A DNA stretch of 64,000 nt from Opisthocomus hoazin (lineage: Eukaryota > Chordata > Aves > Opisthocomiformes > Opisthocomidae). Where the stretch lies: positions 16,842,417 through 16,906,416 of the forward strand of contig NC_134415.1 of NCBI RefSeq assembly GCF_030867145.1, given 5' to 3'. The position numbers and the translations under genes were made by a program. This document shows, in pieces, positions 34,570 through 47,599 of the stretch. The notes below the pieces were generated by a model. It worked only from the letters and a program-made list of their open reading frames with translations. It searched no databases and was not told the DNA's origin. Each line of letters starts with the position of its first letter. The first letter of the stretch is position 1.

Positions 34570-36465
34570 CCTATGCTCTGTAGAACTTTAATGGAATATT
34601 GGAATAACCTTTGGTGCTGCTTTAAGTAATAATAACTTTATCAAATATAACTGCATATTCTTGTCTGTCTGGATCTCTTCCCAGGGCATCTACTGCTTTC
34701 CTGTAGCTTGACTGTGTTCATCTGTCTTCCATCTCCTGAGTTGTTGAAAGCAAACACCCTTTAAGGCACAGCTGCACACAGATACAGTGATTCTTTAGGG
34801 ACCTGAGTTGTTGCACAGGAGATGAATTAGCATGTTGGGGCTAAAACTTTCGTGCTGCATACTTACTGAACTGGCAAGTACTGGACACAGTTTTCTCTCC
34901 CCTGAGTTTTAATGTGGCCATTTCTCTGGTCATAATTACTACATTAGCTGATTGTTTGGGACTCTAGATAATGTACGTGATTATTTGGCCAATGCTATTG
35001 GCCATACTATTACTTGGCCACTAGTATAAAGGCCATAACCATTCTTACCTACCCTATACCTGTAAAAGGAGACCTTTCCCTGCAGTCTGATCAGGCTTGA
35101 GTACTCAAATGTTTGCCCATCTTTTTGATAAAATTAGACTTCCCTATAAATCAATTTAGTGTACTTAATACAAGGAGTGGGATTTCTCAGCAATTGGGAG
35201 GTCTGGTATCTAGCACTGTCATGTACTGGGAATGAAAAGTGGTTGAGCAGCCCTGCAGAGGCAGGGAAGCACATCTTCCTATTTTTTTTACTAACGTTTA
35301 GTCCAACAGGCCTGACAATCAGATACACAGTTAAAAGTAAGCAGTTTCTGCTCTAGCCCTCTTCAGAGGAAGTCATGATTCCTGCCCCAGTATGCTAGCT
35401 TATTCTCACCTTAAAAAACAACAACAAAAAAATTAGTTTCTTGCTTGTTTTTTACCTCTTAGAAGTTTTAGAGTCTTGGACTTTTAAGTGTTTCTGAAAT
35501 GAGAGGAGTGTGATCAAGCTCAGCACTACCTTTACCTGTCAAATTCCTGTTCTAAATTAGAATGTGTTACTTGGGAGCGGAACTTGAGCCCGCCCTTCTG
35601 GCATGGTGTCTAGGGCAGACTGGGACAGGGAGGGGGAGAAACCTTTAGAGCACAGTGTGCCAGAACTATATATCTGCTGGAGTTCTCCTCAGTCAGCTAG
35701 GTATGTATCTGTAAGGTAATGAACTTAATAGCTCCAAATAGCTCTATCTCGTTTGAAGAGAAACTCAAGCCTACTTGTAGTGAGGTTGCTTGCAGTTTCT
35801 TGCTAGCAAAAATTGCACGTTGGGGTGATAAAATCCTTTGAAAGGAAGGTAAAGGTTGAAGTAACCCTTTACACTTGGTGCATATTTTAACTTTGACCTT
35901 TTGGATTATAGAACTAGAAAGAAATTGATATTTTTGAGCTTGGCAAACACTAGGAGTGATGTCTGCCTTATTATCCATTAACAACTGTTTACAATGTGTA
36001 GTAACTGCTAAAGCTACCTCCAGGGGAGAAACTGCTAGAATGAAGAGAGCTGCTTTATGTGCAGCTGCCCACTTCAATATGTAATCGCAGGTCTCTTGAA
36101 TGAAATATAACTTGAACGTAGGAGTGTTTGTGCTCAGGAGATCAAAATCCTTTACACTTCCACCAAAGCTGCTTGCAATGCATATTTAAGAATGCTAGCA
36201 CTCAAATATTCAAAGAAGCATTTGAGCAGAAGCCTTAGGTCTGAGGAACAAAGGGCCAGTTCCTTTCTGCTCTCTTTCCCAAATGAGTGCAATGTTACTG
36301 CATTAAACTGTTTACATATTCTGTTATACTTGAACTATGAATACAGCAATGATACGGTGCCAGGAGTGAAAGAAGACGATGCTTTTTTTTTTCTTGTGAA
36401 GAGCTTTAGAGCTTGATTAACAAGTTTAGTAGTGTAATCATCATAAAAATAAAATGCCGGCTTCT
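34570..36465 (+). other. Probable MAD2L1BP 3' UTR and tail-to-tail region with EPHX1
   Basis: No AATAAA follows the MAD2L1BP stop closely (only AATAAT/AATAAC-type sequence near 34628), and the first good plus-strand AATAAA that I find is at 36448-36453. The 3' UTR may therefore be up to 1.9 kb long, or a weaker early signal may be used. The stretch is AT-rich with no coding exon that I can support. Confidence 0.45.
36448..36453 (+). terminator. Plus-strand AATAAA, candidate MAD2L1BP poly(A) signal
   Basis: It reads AAAAATAAAATG on the plus strand, 1.9 kb after the MAD2L1BP stop. It sits about 30 bp from the opposing EPHX1 signal, so the two transcripts may overlap at their ends. Confidence 0.45.
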
Positions 36466-36483
36466 GTATGTCAGTACATTGGA

Positions 36484-36489
36484 TTTATT
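36484..36489 (-). terminator. EPHX1: Minus-strand AATAAA, candidate EPHX1 poly(A) signal
   Basis: The plus strand reads GGATTTATTTTAATC, giving AATAAA on the minus strand 78 bp after the EPHX1 stop codon. This is a typical position for a short 3' UTR. Confidence 0.7.
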
Positions 36490-36566
36490 TTAATCTCTCA
36501 AAGTAAACGTTCTGCTGGTGGCAGAACAACTTGCTTCCATTCTACGTCTGTGTCTAAACTGCAGGT

Positions 36567-39500
36567 TCACAGCTGTTCCACCTTTCTGACAAAGTGCATG
36601 ATGTCTTGTGCTAGAAGCTTTGGTTCCTCAAAGGCAGCAAAATGCCCTCCACGTGGCATGTAAGAGTAAGTGATGATGTTCTTGAATATATGCTTTGCCC
36701 AGGTGCGTGGTGTATGTATTATCTCCTGAGGAAAAGCTGCAATTCCTGTGGGAACATGCACTCCAACCCTAGAAGACATTAGTTAACCGTGTTTTTCAAA
36801 GAAGTTCTGGGGAAAGCCTATGGAAACCTTCTGACTCGTAACTGCCACAGTCAGCTGGAGAAGTTTCACCACAGCAACTCATTTTGTGGTCTGTACTCTG
36901 CTGAAGAGCCTCACTTGTATTTGGATCTCCTTGAGTTTAAGAACGTCATACCCAAAGACGTGTAAAGTAGAGCCAACTTTGCACACAGTTCAGTCTTGAA
37001 ATATTTCAGATTTTTAAGCTTACCTTGTTTTGTAGTTTTGTGATAAGTGGCATGATGCCACACCTCTGTGAAAGCCAGAAATGAGCTAGCTCATGTTTAC
37101 TTTTAGAATTTATGGTACCAGCATAACGAATTATTCTCTCAAGAGGAAAGTAAAATGGTTCAGTCTACAAAGAAAAAGACTCTCCTAAAGGCTCTTCTAT
37201 TTGTATGATCAATCACTTGGAGAGTTCTGCTCAGCAGCATTTTCCTGGTCAGCCTCTCTTTTAGTCATCTTAGAGCCAGTGGCTGTTAGAAGATGCTTGG
37301 TTTCAAGTGCTGCTCTCCAAATTGCTTCTTCCCCAAGTTTGTGCTTAACTGTTACAGTTCGTAGTTTATCCACCAGTAAACTACATCCTTCCTAATTCAG
37401 TTTAAACTTCTCTCTTAGAAATGCTTAAGATTTTCTGTTTTGGTTTTGCTGAACTAAGCCACAGATTACATTTGCTTGGTGAATGAGTATATAGACCCGT
37501 ATTTTGAATGCAAACAAGACTGAATATGCTTTGGTAAGTCTTCTGCATTGTCTTGGTCACAAGCTACCGTGTGAATTATAGGTTCAAAAGAAAAGTGACC
37601 CTTAACTGTATTTATCAAAAGAAAATAAGAACTTTGATTTTTTTTTTTTTAACTAGTTAAATTTGCTTTTGTAAGTGATCTAAATGTTTATATAGGCAAA
37701 TGTGGTTCAATCTATTTGGAAATCTGTTTTGCACCGGCTACTTCATTACCTGGCATCAGCAGTTAGACCAGGGTCCTTGGAGATGTTCTCCTTATAGAAT
37801 CGCATTGAGGACACAATGGAGGACGTCACCCAATAAATCATCACGTTGGTCAACAGCTCATCAAGAGAGTATTTGCTGTTGGGAGAGCAAGAAGAAGAAA
37901 TTTCATTGAAAGCTGTTTCTCAATATGCAGTATTGGGTTCATGCCCTGAAGGATAGTTGTTGGTTGTCACTCGTTTTCAAGCAGCAAATTAATCGGCATC
38001 TGCGTGCCCAGAGTGAAACTGCCTGGTGCTGAAGCAGTGGTTTGCCAGCAGTCTGCTGTGAGTTTGAACTACTACTTGTCAGGTGTAATCTTTCATCCTT
38101 AAAATGCAGCTTTGACTGGCCAGTCTTTTACCTGTCTCTTCATTAGCTATCATCACTCAGTCTTTTTGTGAGTCTTGTCATGGAAGAGCATCTGTTTGCT
38201 TACCTTTCCAAGCCTCCATCATCTTGATGCAGAAATGATTTATCTGTCCAGGTAGAGAACTTCTCCAAAATATATGCAGCAAGCCCCACAGGGGAGTCAT
38301 TCAGTCCACAACCTAATTCAGGAGAAGAGGGGGAGAGCTATTGCAGTTGCCTGGCATTGCAGTGCTTCAGTGGAAGTTAAACTGGACTTTCATGAGTTCT
38401 TCAGAGTTTTCTGGGAGAATTCAGTAGAGAGTCTGTATTTTCCTAGCCCTGGTAGTACTTTATTCTTGACAAATTCACCCCGGAGGAATTCCAGCTGTAA
38501 CTGACAGCACTACAAACTCAGGTAATTCCTATACAAAAGCAGCTAGGAGCTAACAAAGTCCTGTTGGCTTCTTGGCAATGTGTGCCAGAATGGGCAAATT
38601 CAGATGTAAAGGGATTACACTCTGAAAAGAAATTTCAGATAAACTATTTGGGAGCACTGTCCTGCTTAGGAGGCATACCCAGGAGCCTCAGTGCTGTGCA
38701 TCACTTTTAATCTAATTTAAACAGTGGCGTGTGTGTATTTGTTATCTGTTCCTGCCTTTGGGGAACGCTAACAAACATTATAAACACAGCAGGTACACAG
38801 CATATTATATCTGTGTTCTTCAGCAGTGATAGAGGCTCGCCTTGGGAAAATGCCTGTACCATACCCTAGGCTGTAGTTTTACACTGTACTGGGCATTGCC
38901 TGCTCTCAAGTGTATTTTAGTGTGACGTTATGATGGAGTGACTTTTGCAGAAGATGGTGCACAACACGGTCTTGATAGTGGACATAGCTCACGCAAAGTA
39001 AGTTTGTGCGTTGGCACAACAGTTTTCCCTGCACTGGCAGGCCTGGAGTGATTTGCTACTGATCAAAGCCATGCAAATGCTTTGACCCAATGGCAAAGCA
39101 GGCCAAAATGTGCCAGCTAGCACATGACCAGTCTGGAGATGGGCATTTTCTGGGCTGAATGCTCCTTCTGAACCACTGTATTCAATGTCCATGGATTAGA
39201 TGCTCAGCAATACCGGTCTTGTTTGCAACTTTTTAGTCGTTCAACCTGTGCCACATCTTAGGTACCACAACTTGTGGTGAGCAAAAATACTTTAGCTTTT
39301 CTTTAAACCTGCCTAATGAGAACCAAACTGATAATGTAGATATTTCTTGAGACTGAGGAGGGAATACATTTCCTTCCCCCCCTATTAATTTTCTACATTT
39401 CACAATTTTTGTGTGCTACAAAATCCCTGCTCTTCTTTTTCCAGGTTGAAGAGTCCTAGACTATGTCCACTGCTTGTATGGAAGCTGCTTGGTCACTTCA

Positions 39501-42500
39501 GTCTTCCTTTTCTCCCCTTCCTGTATTCTTCTGATTCTAAAATATATTTATAAAACAGGTGTGCAACAGATTCTGAGTATCGTGGATTTAGTGTTTTAGT
39601 CTCTTTTTGCTTTCTTTAAGAGCTTAGAAGATTCTCTTAAACTCTGATCCAGCTGGTATTTCAAAGCACCATCCATGACTCATGGATATTTTTATATGGC
39701 AGCAGCCAAACTAGAGGCCATTGTGATTTTCTTCCTCTACTTAAATTGCTTCGGACTTCGTTGACATCAGTTTTTATTGGCCAGTTTAATCACCCAGTCA
39801 CTGGAATGTTTTTGCAACTCTCTGCAGTTATCTTCAGATTAAACCAAACCCTGGACAGCTGTCAAATTTTCACTTAACCATTAACTTTTATCTGTAAAGA
39901 AATTAGGATCATGTTGAAATGTACAGGTGCCAGCACAGATTTTTGTGATACTCTCCCTCCCCTGGAACTTGCTTACTTATTCCTATGCTTGGATTCTCAT
40001 GTTAACTAGTTATTAATCTATGAACTTGATACTTTTCTTAAGGCAGTTTAATTTCTTTAGGGACATTGGGGGAGGAACCTCAGCAAAACTTTTTTGGAAA
40101 TGAAATATGTTCCATTACTAGATCCACAGCTCTGCTAGAGCTCTGCTTTTTGAAGCATGATTTCCCTGTGATATTATCACTGGTAAATCAATTCTCCTCC
40201 TTAAAACAGTTCTGCTAGTTTTCTGATCAGAGGCTAGACATACTGGTCTTTGTTTTTCTGGAGCTACCTTCACTGTTTGGCTCTCAAAAAGCAAAAAAAA
40301 ACCCCAACCCAACCTGGTATCTTGCCTGCCTCCTTTTATTTCTTTATTATTGCGATCACTTCAAGCAACGGACCAGGCATTAGTTAATGTTTCAGTCTGA
40401 GTTTGTTCTTTTTTCAGTGAATGCCAGGATGGGGTGCTACTCATTCCATGATCTGCATGTCTGACACCAGCCTGAGACTGCTCTGCTGCCTTTCCTGACG
40501 AGGGATTATTTAAATGAAGGAATACCCCATAATCCTCGCTACTGGGGACTGATGCAAATAGTTTGTTTCACTTTTCTGAGATGGCCATATCTTTCTTCAG
40601 ACTCCTTATCTACTGGCCCCGCTAGCTAGGTCAGGCTTCTGGCTTTTGAGGTGTCAGGGCTGTGTCTACTTTTCTGTACATTTCACATTGCACTTGCTTA
40701 TGATATTTCTCTTGTTTTCACCCACATTTACTTCTAGAAGCCTCAATTTCAGGATCCTGTGCTTTACTTTAAGAGGCTTTTTGCAAAGGGATTCTTTACC
40801 CAAGAGAAGTGGCATGCCATTTAAAGGACATTGAAAAGTGATGTTTGTTGTCTCCATCTTTTTTTAAGCTGTTCCTTTTAACTTCCTTTTATGCAGTTCT
40901 TGTCCCCATGTCTGGCATTTGGTCACCAGAACTCATTGCTTCTCAAACATGGTTGGACTTTGTTCAACTATGAGTTTTCATATACCATAAGCAGTTAGTA
41001 TACAATGTTCATAGCAATATGGAGAAGGTTCATTACCTGCAGTGTCTGGTTTGGTGGCTTGGATGTGTAAGTATCCAGACTCTCGCAGAACTTCATGTAT
41101 GTTCTTTTGGATGAAAGGGTACATACGTCGAACATCTTCCCTAGTGAGGCCTACCAGCCATGGTACATAAACCCCAAGCATCACAGAAATCATCCTTCTC
41201 AAACCTGGTCTGCCGATGAAGACGAGATTCAGATGAAGCCCTTTCACAGATCTAAAATTAAGTTAATGAGTAGAAGGTTAAACCAAGCAATTTTCTGTCT
41301 CCAAATTTTCTAGAAGATAAGTCTGACTGGAGCTGTGATAGAAGTATTTCACTGAGCCAAATACATAAAGCCCTTCGGGTGCATCATGATTCAAAAAATA
41401 AAAAAGTTATGGGAGTTAGAAATGGTACAGCTGGTGACACCTCCGTCCAGCTGTGCCACTGGTAGGATGTTAGCTTTAGCTGCTCAGTTGCTGGACGTGG
41501 CATATCCATGCTGGTAGCTCTGGCTGTTGATCCGGTGTTGTTCTATGCTGTAGGGAACCGGCTGCGCTGGGTATTTGCTGAAAGCTTGAGTAGATCGCCA
41601 TGTGGCCACAGCGCTCTGGGTGCTGTGAAGCACAACTGCAGTTGGGAACAGCGAGCTGCTCAGCCTGCAGTCTAACTGCTTTGAGAGCTGTCTCCTTTAT
41701 CTACTCTCTGACCTAAGCATGGCTGTGGTGCCCGCTTTTCATTAAATGCTAAACAATGAGCTGTGGTGCCATCTTCTATGGAAGGTATCGTGTTTCTTTT
41801 CTGACCAGTCTCAGCATTTGAGATAAGAAAGTCCTGTACTTCATGGCACTGTTCAGCTGCTGAATTATTTCCTTCCTTTTCTCCCTGCTGATTTTAAATT
41901 TATCTCCTTCCTGGTTTAGAATGACGATCTGTCGCCTTGAGGTCTCAGATCAAAATGCAGCAGAATTTACTTCCGCAGCTAGTGAAAGAGAAGCCAAACA
42001 GCACTGAAATTTAGGAAGCGTGAGAACTGCACCAATATCAATGCAAAGCATATGAATACAACTGAACGCACAGGGGTGGGGATGTCCCTGGAGCAGCAGG
42101 GGATGAGAGGCAGGGCAAACAGAAGGCAGAACCAGGACCATGGAGCCAGAAGGCAGGGTAAGAACTGAAGGCGGCTTTTCTGCACTGGTTCCCTTTGCTA
42201 CTCACTGTGGCAGCATCTGGGCCATGTTTGTGGTAATACGAGATCCCCAGTCTCCTCCCTGTAGGTAGTATTCCCTGAAGCCCAGTCTGTTCATCAGCTT
42301 ATGAAATATCCGAGCAGTTGCTATGCTGTCAAAGCCTGTAGGTGAAGAGAAACACAGGAGGTCTGTTTGTCCTAGTGTTCATCCCCTGGCCAAAGACTGT
42401 GGCCTGCCAGATGCATGCGAGTGTGCTGCTGTGTGAAGGCACAGCGTGCTATGCTGCTCTGCCCCGTTCCTTGGCGATAAAGTGACCACAAGATAGAAAT

Positions 42501-45500
42501 TCGGTGGAAAGTGGAGAAGGTGGAAAGCAGACCTGGCTTCCAGTTACCATTGCCTTCCAAATCTCCACAACCAGCCCCAGTGCTTCAGCCATGTGGATGT
42601 TAATGCAGAGCCAAGCATCTGCATCCACAGTGATGCCCAGGGGGCCCAGGGGTCTCTGACGTGTTACTCCAAAAACCTTGCGATTCCAACAGAGCCTTTT
42701 CATCGCTTACCTTTCTGGTGTGGTGCCTCCGAGAAGCCATAGCCTGGGATGGATGGGCAGATGACCTCAAACACCACATCACCCTCCTTCAGGCCGTGCT
42801 CGGCCGGCTCTGTGAGCAGGGGGATGATCTTGTAGAACTCGTAGAAGGAGCCGGGCCAACCGTGGACCATCAGCAGAGGTTGAACAGCTCGACCGTGAGG
42901 GACGTAGGAGGGCTTCACATGGATAAAATGGATATCTATCCCTGCCACACATTCAAGACAGACAAATTAAGCTCTGGTTCCATCACAATTTCTGCTCTAG
43001 ACTCTGAAGAAGGAGGGTGGCAAAACTGTAATTAGCATTCGTAGCAGAAGTTAGACGATCAACCTATGGCAAGAACATGCCTAGCTGAAAGGGGATGCCT
43101 GTTTCTGTTCCTGTGTCTCATCTTTTACATACAGACAGAGGTATTGATCCCAGCCCCAGATACTGGGGTCACAGGAGATCGAGCATCCATCTCCTGAGAA
43201 ACTGGTCTCACGGTATGTAAGTAGAGATGCACTTAAATAAATAGCATAATGCAGGTAAGGCACATTCAAAACCATGACAAAATTACAAAATATGTGGGTG
43301 ATAAAAAGAGACATATGAAAAAGTAAGTGCAAGGTAGAAGTTTAATCTTCAGATCACTTCCCTGAAGTCTGGCTGACCTCACTTGCCTAAACTGGGGGGT
43401 GGTGGGGGAAATTCTAGCCTCAGAGTCTGGGTAAACTTTGCAGTTTTTCAAAGGTGGCTTCAAGGCACTAGCAGGAGAAAACCTCATCATTAGCAAAGGT
43501 TCAGAGCCAGATGAAGCCCATCTTGAAGCACACCTAATCTTATTGCCACTGTGTAATTGTCTTCATCTATAGAAGGTTATTAATAATGTTTCACTCATAT
43601 CACTAAGCTGTGATGCATGCTATTGTCTTAAATATGGCAACCTCTTAAATCCCCCCCTTTTCTCCATGCGTTTCACAGTGACCCCTGCTCAAGCCACAGA
43701 GACCCCCTCACCTTCAATGGTGGTTTGGAAATGGGGGTATTTGTTCAGGACTTCCACTTGCTTGCGCCAGTCGAACTGGTTCCTCCAGTAGGCCACCACC
43801 TTCTGCAGGTAGCTGGAGTTGAAGCCGTAGTGGAAGGCGGCCCCTTCCAGCGGCGGGGCGTAGCGGGCCTGCTCAAGGCGGCGGTGCAGGTCCTGCGGAG
43901 GGGAGCCCTGCCTGCGAGGTTGCCCATGCGTGCCCTACGCCAGGGTGGGCAGGGATGGGCTCTCCTGGCTCTGCCGGCTTTTGTACCGCTATCTGGGACA
44001 CCACGAGCCCTTCTGAAGCAGTGGCATACTCTACGTGACCCCTTGAATTGTTTATATGAGGAATAGATTTTTCTACAGGTTACCATTTCCTCCAGTGCAC
44101 CCAGGAGTACCGGGTCCTACTCTTGCCTTGCTGCTAACTCACTTCAGGGTTTTTGGCACTAGGAGCTTGCCAGCTCCGCTGGCTGGGTGAAGAGTAAGAA
44201 GCTCAGCCTGAGCTGCTGACTTCTACTTCACCACATAATTAGGGACAGGCATGTGGGAACAGAGGTGCTGTGACTCAGTCAAGACCCTGTCCCTCTTCAC
44301 CCTTCCAGCCCTTCCCTCTGTGGAAGCCCCTCAGGCTTGTCTCACCAGTGCCACTGCTGCCCCTACACCCTCCCACCCTGCTCCACCATCCACAGACCCA
44401 TCGTCAAAGTCTGCTGCTCAAAGCATGGCCTTTCTGCAGGAGCAGCTGAAGGTTGCACAGAGGCTCTGTGGTCTCCAAAAATCTTCATGGGACATTACAA
44501 TGAGTCTGAGCTCAAATGCCATTGATAAAGGGTGGTGAGCCAGAGCATCATCTAATGGTGCTAGGTAGCTGCACTGGCGTATACAAGTGCACTGCTGCCA
44601 CCCCTGCGACATCACCTCGAAGCAGTAAGGTGGGTGATGGACTGGCCCCAGCTTGTAGCTTTCTGCCCCTCCCTACATCCCAGCCGCTGGTACCTCGATT
44701 TCTTTGTCAGATGTTTCAATCTTGAAGGGACGGATACTTTCATCTTCTTTCCCTTTTAGGGGTCTTTCACCTGAGCCCCACCATCCATCGCCCATTTCAA
44801 TAGTCTTGATCTTGTGTCGAGATCTCAGCCAGTAAACCAGCATCCCTCCAACCCCCAGGGTGGCCACGGGGACCAGGATGGCATTCTTTTGAGAATATTC
44901 AAAAGACCTGGGGAGGCGCAAAATTGTGTTCAACAACAGAAGTGTCAAGGGTAAAGGGACTATGCTGAGGCCTGTATGCACATTGGTCAGGCCTGGGCAG
45001 TAACAAATGCCTACAGATCCTACGGCGTCAGCAGGGGCTGGGGGTTTCTGTTATTTCTGAAGATCACAGGCAAGATTTGGGCCAGGGTTACATCTACCAG
45101 TGCTTCTTAGGGACCTGAAGTCCTTGCTGATCAGGACTTGCTGATCACGAGGCTTCTTTGTCCCTCTTCTTGTGAACCAGGGTACCCTGGGGGACAAGGG
45201 TCAATAGGGTATGGGCCAGTCTATTTTAAGGCAGGTACTGGAGTGAATGGGATAGTAGCAGCTGGACTCCTCCAGGAATAAAAACTGCACAGAGAGAACG
45301 GGCTGAGGAGCAGGAGCAGAGACAAAGGTCTTCAGCTGCTGGAGAGAGGTGGATGTGCTGGACATGTCCCTCTTGGCAGTGCTTTATACATAGTTCCCCT
45401 ACAGATTCGGTCATCTTTTAGGGCAACACTGGCCCTCCACCATAGCTTTCCATGGATAAGGGTCTCAGCTTGTCTGTCTGGTGCCCCTGTTTCTGTTCTA

Positions 45501-47247
45501 GACAGCAAGATTTCAGGCTTTCTTGAGGTATGGGAGCTAAGTCACCAGAGTTGGTTTTAACAGACATGCAGCATGTTTCAAAACTGTTCCAACGATTGAG
45601 CAATCAGTCCTAAATGTAGTGTACCTTCACGTCCCCCTGACCCGTGCCTCAAGCTCTCCAGCTTGCGGACTGGTAGGGGTGTTTAGGGCTATGGCAGAGG
45701 GCTGCAAAGGGACTGTCAGCAAAGGTTTTGTTGTTGTTGTCATACAGGGTAGGGAAGGGACTATGCTGTGCCTCAACCAGGGTGCTAATAAAAAGTAGAG
45801 GTCTCAGCACAGAGCAGCTGTTTCACTCACCTGATCCGCGACAAGACGCTCTCCCTACAAAAGGGGAAAAAAAAAAAGAAGATCCTTGTAGTCTGATAGT
45901 GTTGTCTGAATGATACCAACCCTCGGTGATGGTGCAAAGACTGTCACCTGCCAGCACCATTTACTGCCCAGCCATGGGATCACAAGCTATTTAGCCACTT
46001 GGCAACATCTGCCATTATTTTTCCTACGTTTTGTCTGGGACAGAAAGAGATGGGCTTAGGGCACTGCCTCTGCACAAAGAGACAGTGTTTCTGGGCTGTG
46101 TTTTAGCTGGATAGTTTGTTGCCATAATATTCCCTCCTTCAGCATAATTTAGATAAAAGGCACTAAATAACTGGATAGGTGTCCTTGCGGTATTTCATCC
46201 TACGAGCAGCTGTATTACTTCAGCTAAGAAAATAGTTTATTTTGACTGCTGTGTAGCGATAGGTGCACAGCCTTGGCAGGGGACTTTCAAGCGCAAGCGT
46301 TGTTCTGCTGCCAGCCATGCGGTGCCCACCGTGCTGCAGGGCTGGCAGGAGGAAAGGCTGGTGGGACCTTTCGCCCTTTGGAGTTCAACGAGCTGCTGTA
46401 CCTTTGCTACTTCTAACTACTTCTGACTGGACACCGAGCCTTTAGGTCTCAGCTGCCTGCAAGAAAAAGAAAACCTCTTCCCTAGTTCTTTTTCAGCCTC
46501 ATAGATTCTCCTGTAAGAAATGCAGTCTAAAATCTAGCAAAATTAGAAGTGACAAGAGAAAGTCTTGTTACTCTGCTGTGTGGAAGGCAGCTAGATTAGG
46601 GAGCTGTTTAGTGTCATAATTACAATGCCTTGAGACAAAAAAAAAAAAAAAAAAAGACATGAAACTCCATGAAAAGCCAAGTCTGCTGGGTGTTTCTTGT
46701 TTCCTACTGCTGCCTGTGATGCAGAACCCAGTGCCCATGCTGGAGACCCCAGCAGTCACCGAGGCAATCTGGTAACAATCTCTGAGACAGCCTATACATG
46801 ATTTTTAAGGAGGTATCTATCTCCTTAAACTGCTCCCAGACAAAGAAGAACAATGCTCCTAAGAGCAAGCAGTGCCAGCCTCCACCTCCCTGGAGGGTGA
46901 GCAGCTTATGCAATGGGCAGTAATAACCCCCTGTACTTGTATCCTGGAGTTTAGTGAGCCAGAGGCGTGAAACCAGTTATCATGGCGACAGCACAAACTC
47001 AGCACTGCTAACAAAGCAAGCGTGTCCCAGAAGCAGCTCTCTAAGCCACACAAATGAAGGCTCAGTCTAATCAAACCTCCTCCCTGCTCACGCTGGGGAG
47101 AACGCAGCCTCACGATCCCACCCTCCAGAGACCTGCTGACCCCCCGGGGCCTTCCCCTGCCCTGAGCCCTCGGGGAGCCCCTCTTGGAATCCCCCTGCCC
47201 ACACCAAGGAGATCTCACCAGGCACTCGGAAGGAGCTCCTGCCACAT
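36567..47247 (-). CDS. EPHX1: Microsomal epoxide hydrolase, complete (10 coding exons, 486 aa)
   Basis: This alpha/beta-hydrolase is anchored in the endoplasmic reticulum membrane and converts epoxides to diols. Exons on the minus strand: 47219-47247, 45831-45854, 44694-44907, 43712-43892, 42711-42941, 42206-42335, 41037-41251, 38204-38312, 37750-37875, 36567-36768. All are GT/AG and in phase. A membrane anchor (about residues 26-44, [19 protein letters not shown]) precedes the GDGWWG motif of the N-terminal EHN domain. HGWP forms the oxyanion hole. Catalytic residues are nucleophile D255 in GGDWGS, E435 in FPQE, and H462 in [11 protein letters not shown]; the acid tyrosines in RESGY and RFYKEN are present. 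Human EPHX1 is 455 residues and starts almost at its anchor. Here about 25 residues precede it, from two coding pieces of 29 and 24 nt. It may be EPHX1 itself or a sauropsid paralogue. Confidence 0.9.
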
Positions 47248-47420
47248 GTCTGCTGCTCCTCGCTGGCCGCTGCTCTCCGCTGGTCTCTCCTCGGCGGTGA
47301 CGGTGACGTGCTCTGGGTGACAAGGCAGGCTACACCATGCCTTAGTGCCGCCTGTTGCCTAAGAGTGTAGTTGCAAATGAAGTTCGACAGAGGCAAATGC
47401 AAAGTCCTGCGTGGGGAGGG
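47248..47420 (-). promoter_or_regulatory. Likely 5' leader and proximal promoter of the EPHX1 gene
   Basis: Upstream of the start codon the minus strand is moderately GC-rich and contains CACGTCACCGTCACCGCC, with a CRE-like TGACG half-site on the opposite strand (around 47300-47310). There is no clear TATA box. Additional upstream non-coding exons cannot be excluded, so this call is tentative. Confidence 0.35.
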
Positions 47421-47599
47421 AATAGCCCTGTGCACCAGCACAGGCTGGATGCCAAGTGCGCAGAAGACAACTCTGCGGAGACCGGGCTGAGGTCCTCAGC
47501 TGTGCCCGAGTCAGCACGGTGTCCCTGCAGCAAAGCCCAGCTGAGTACAGGGCTATAGCGCAAGCACGTTAGCTAGCAGGCTGAGCTGGCTAACACGCT

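Noticed and set aside
46637-46655. A19 run in the first EPHX1 intron as a possible retroposon tail
   Set aside because: No recognisable retroposed body precedes it, so it is treated as a simple homopolymer.
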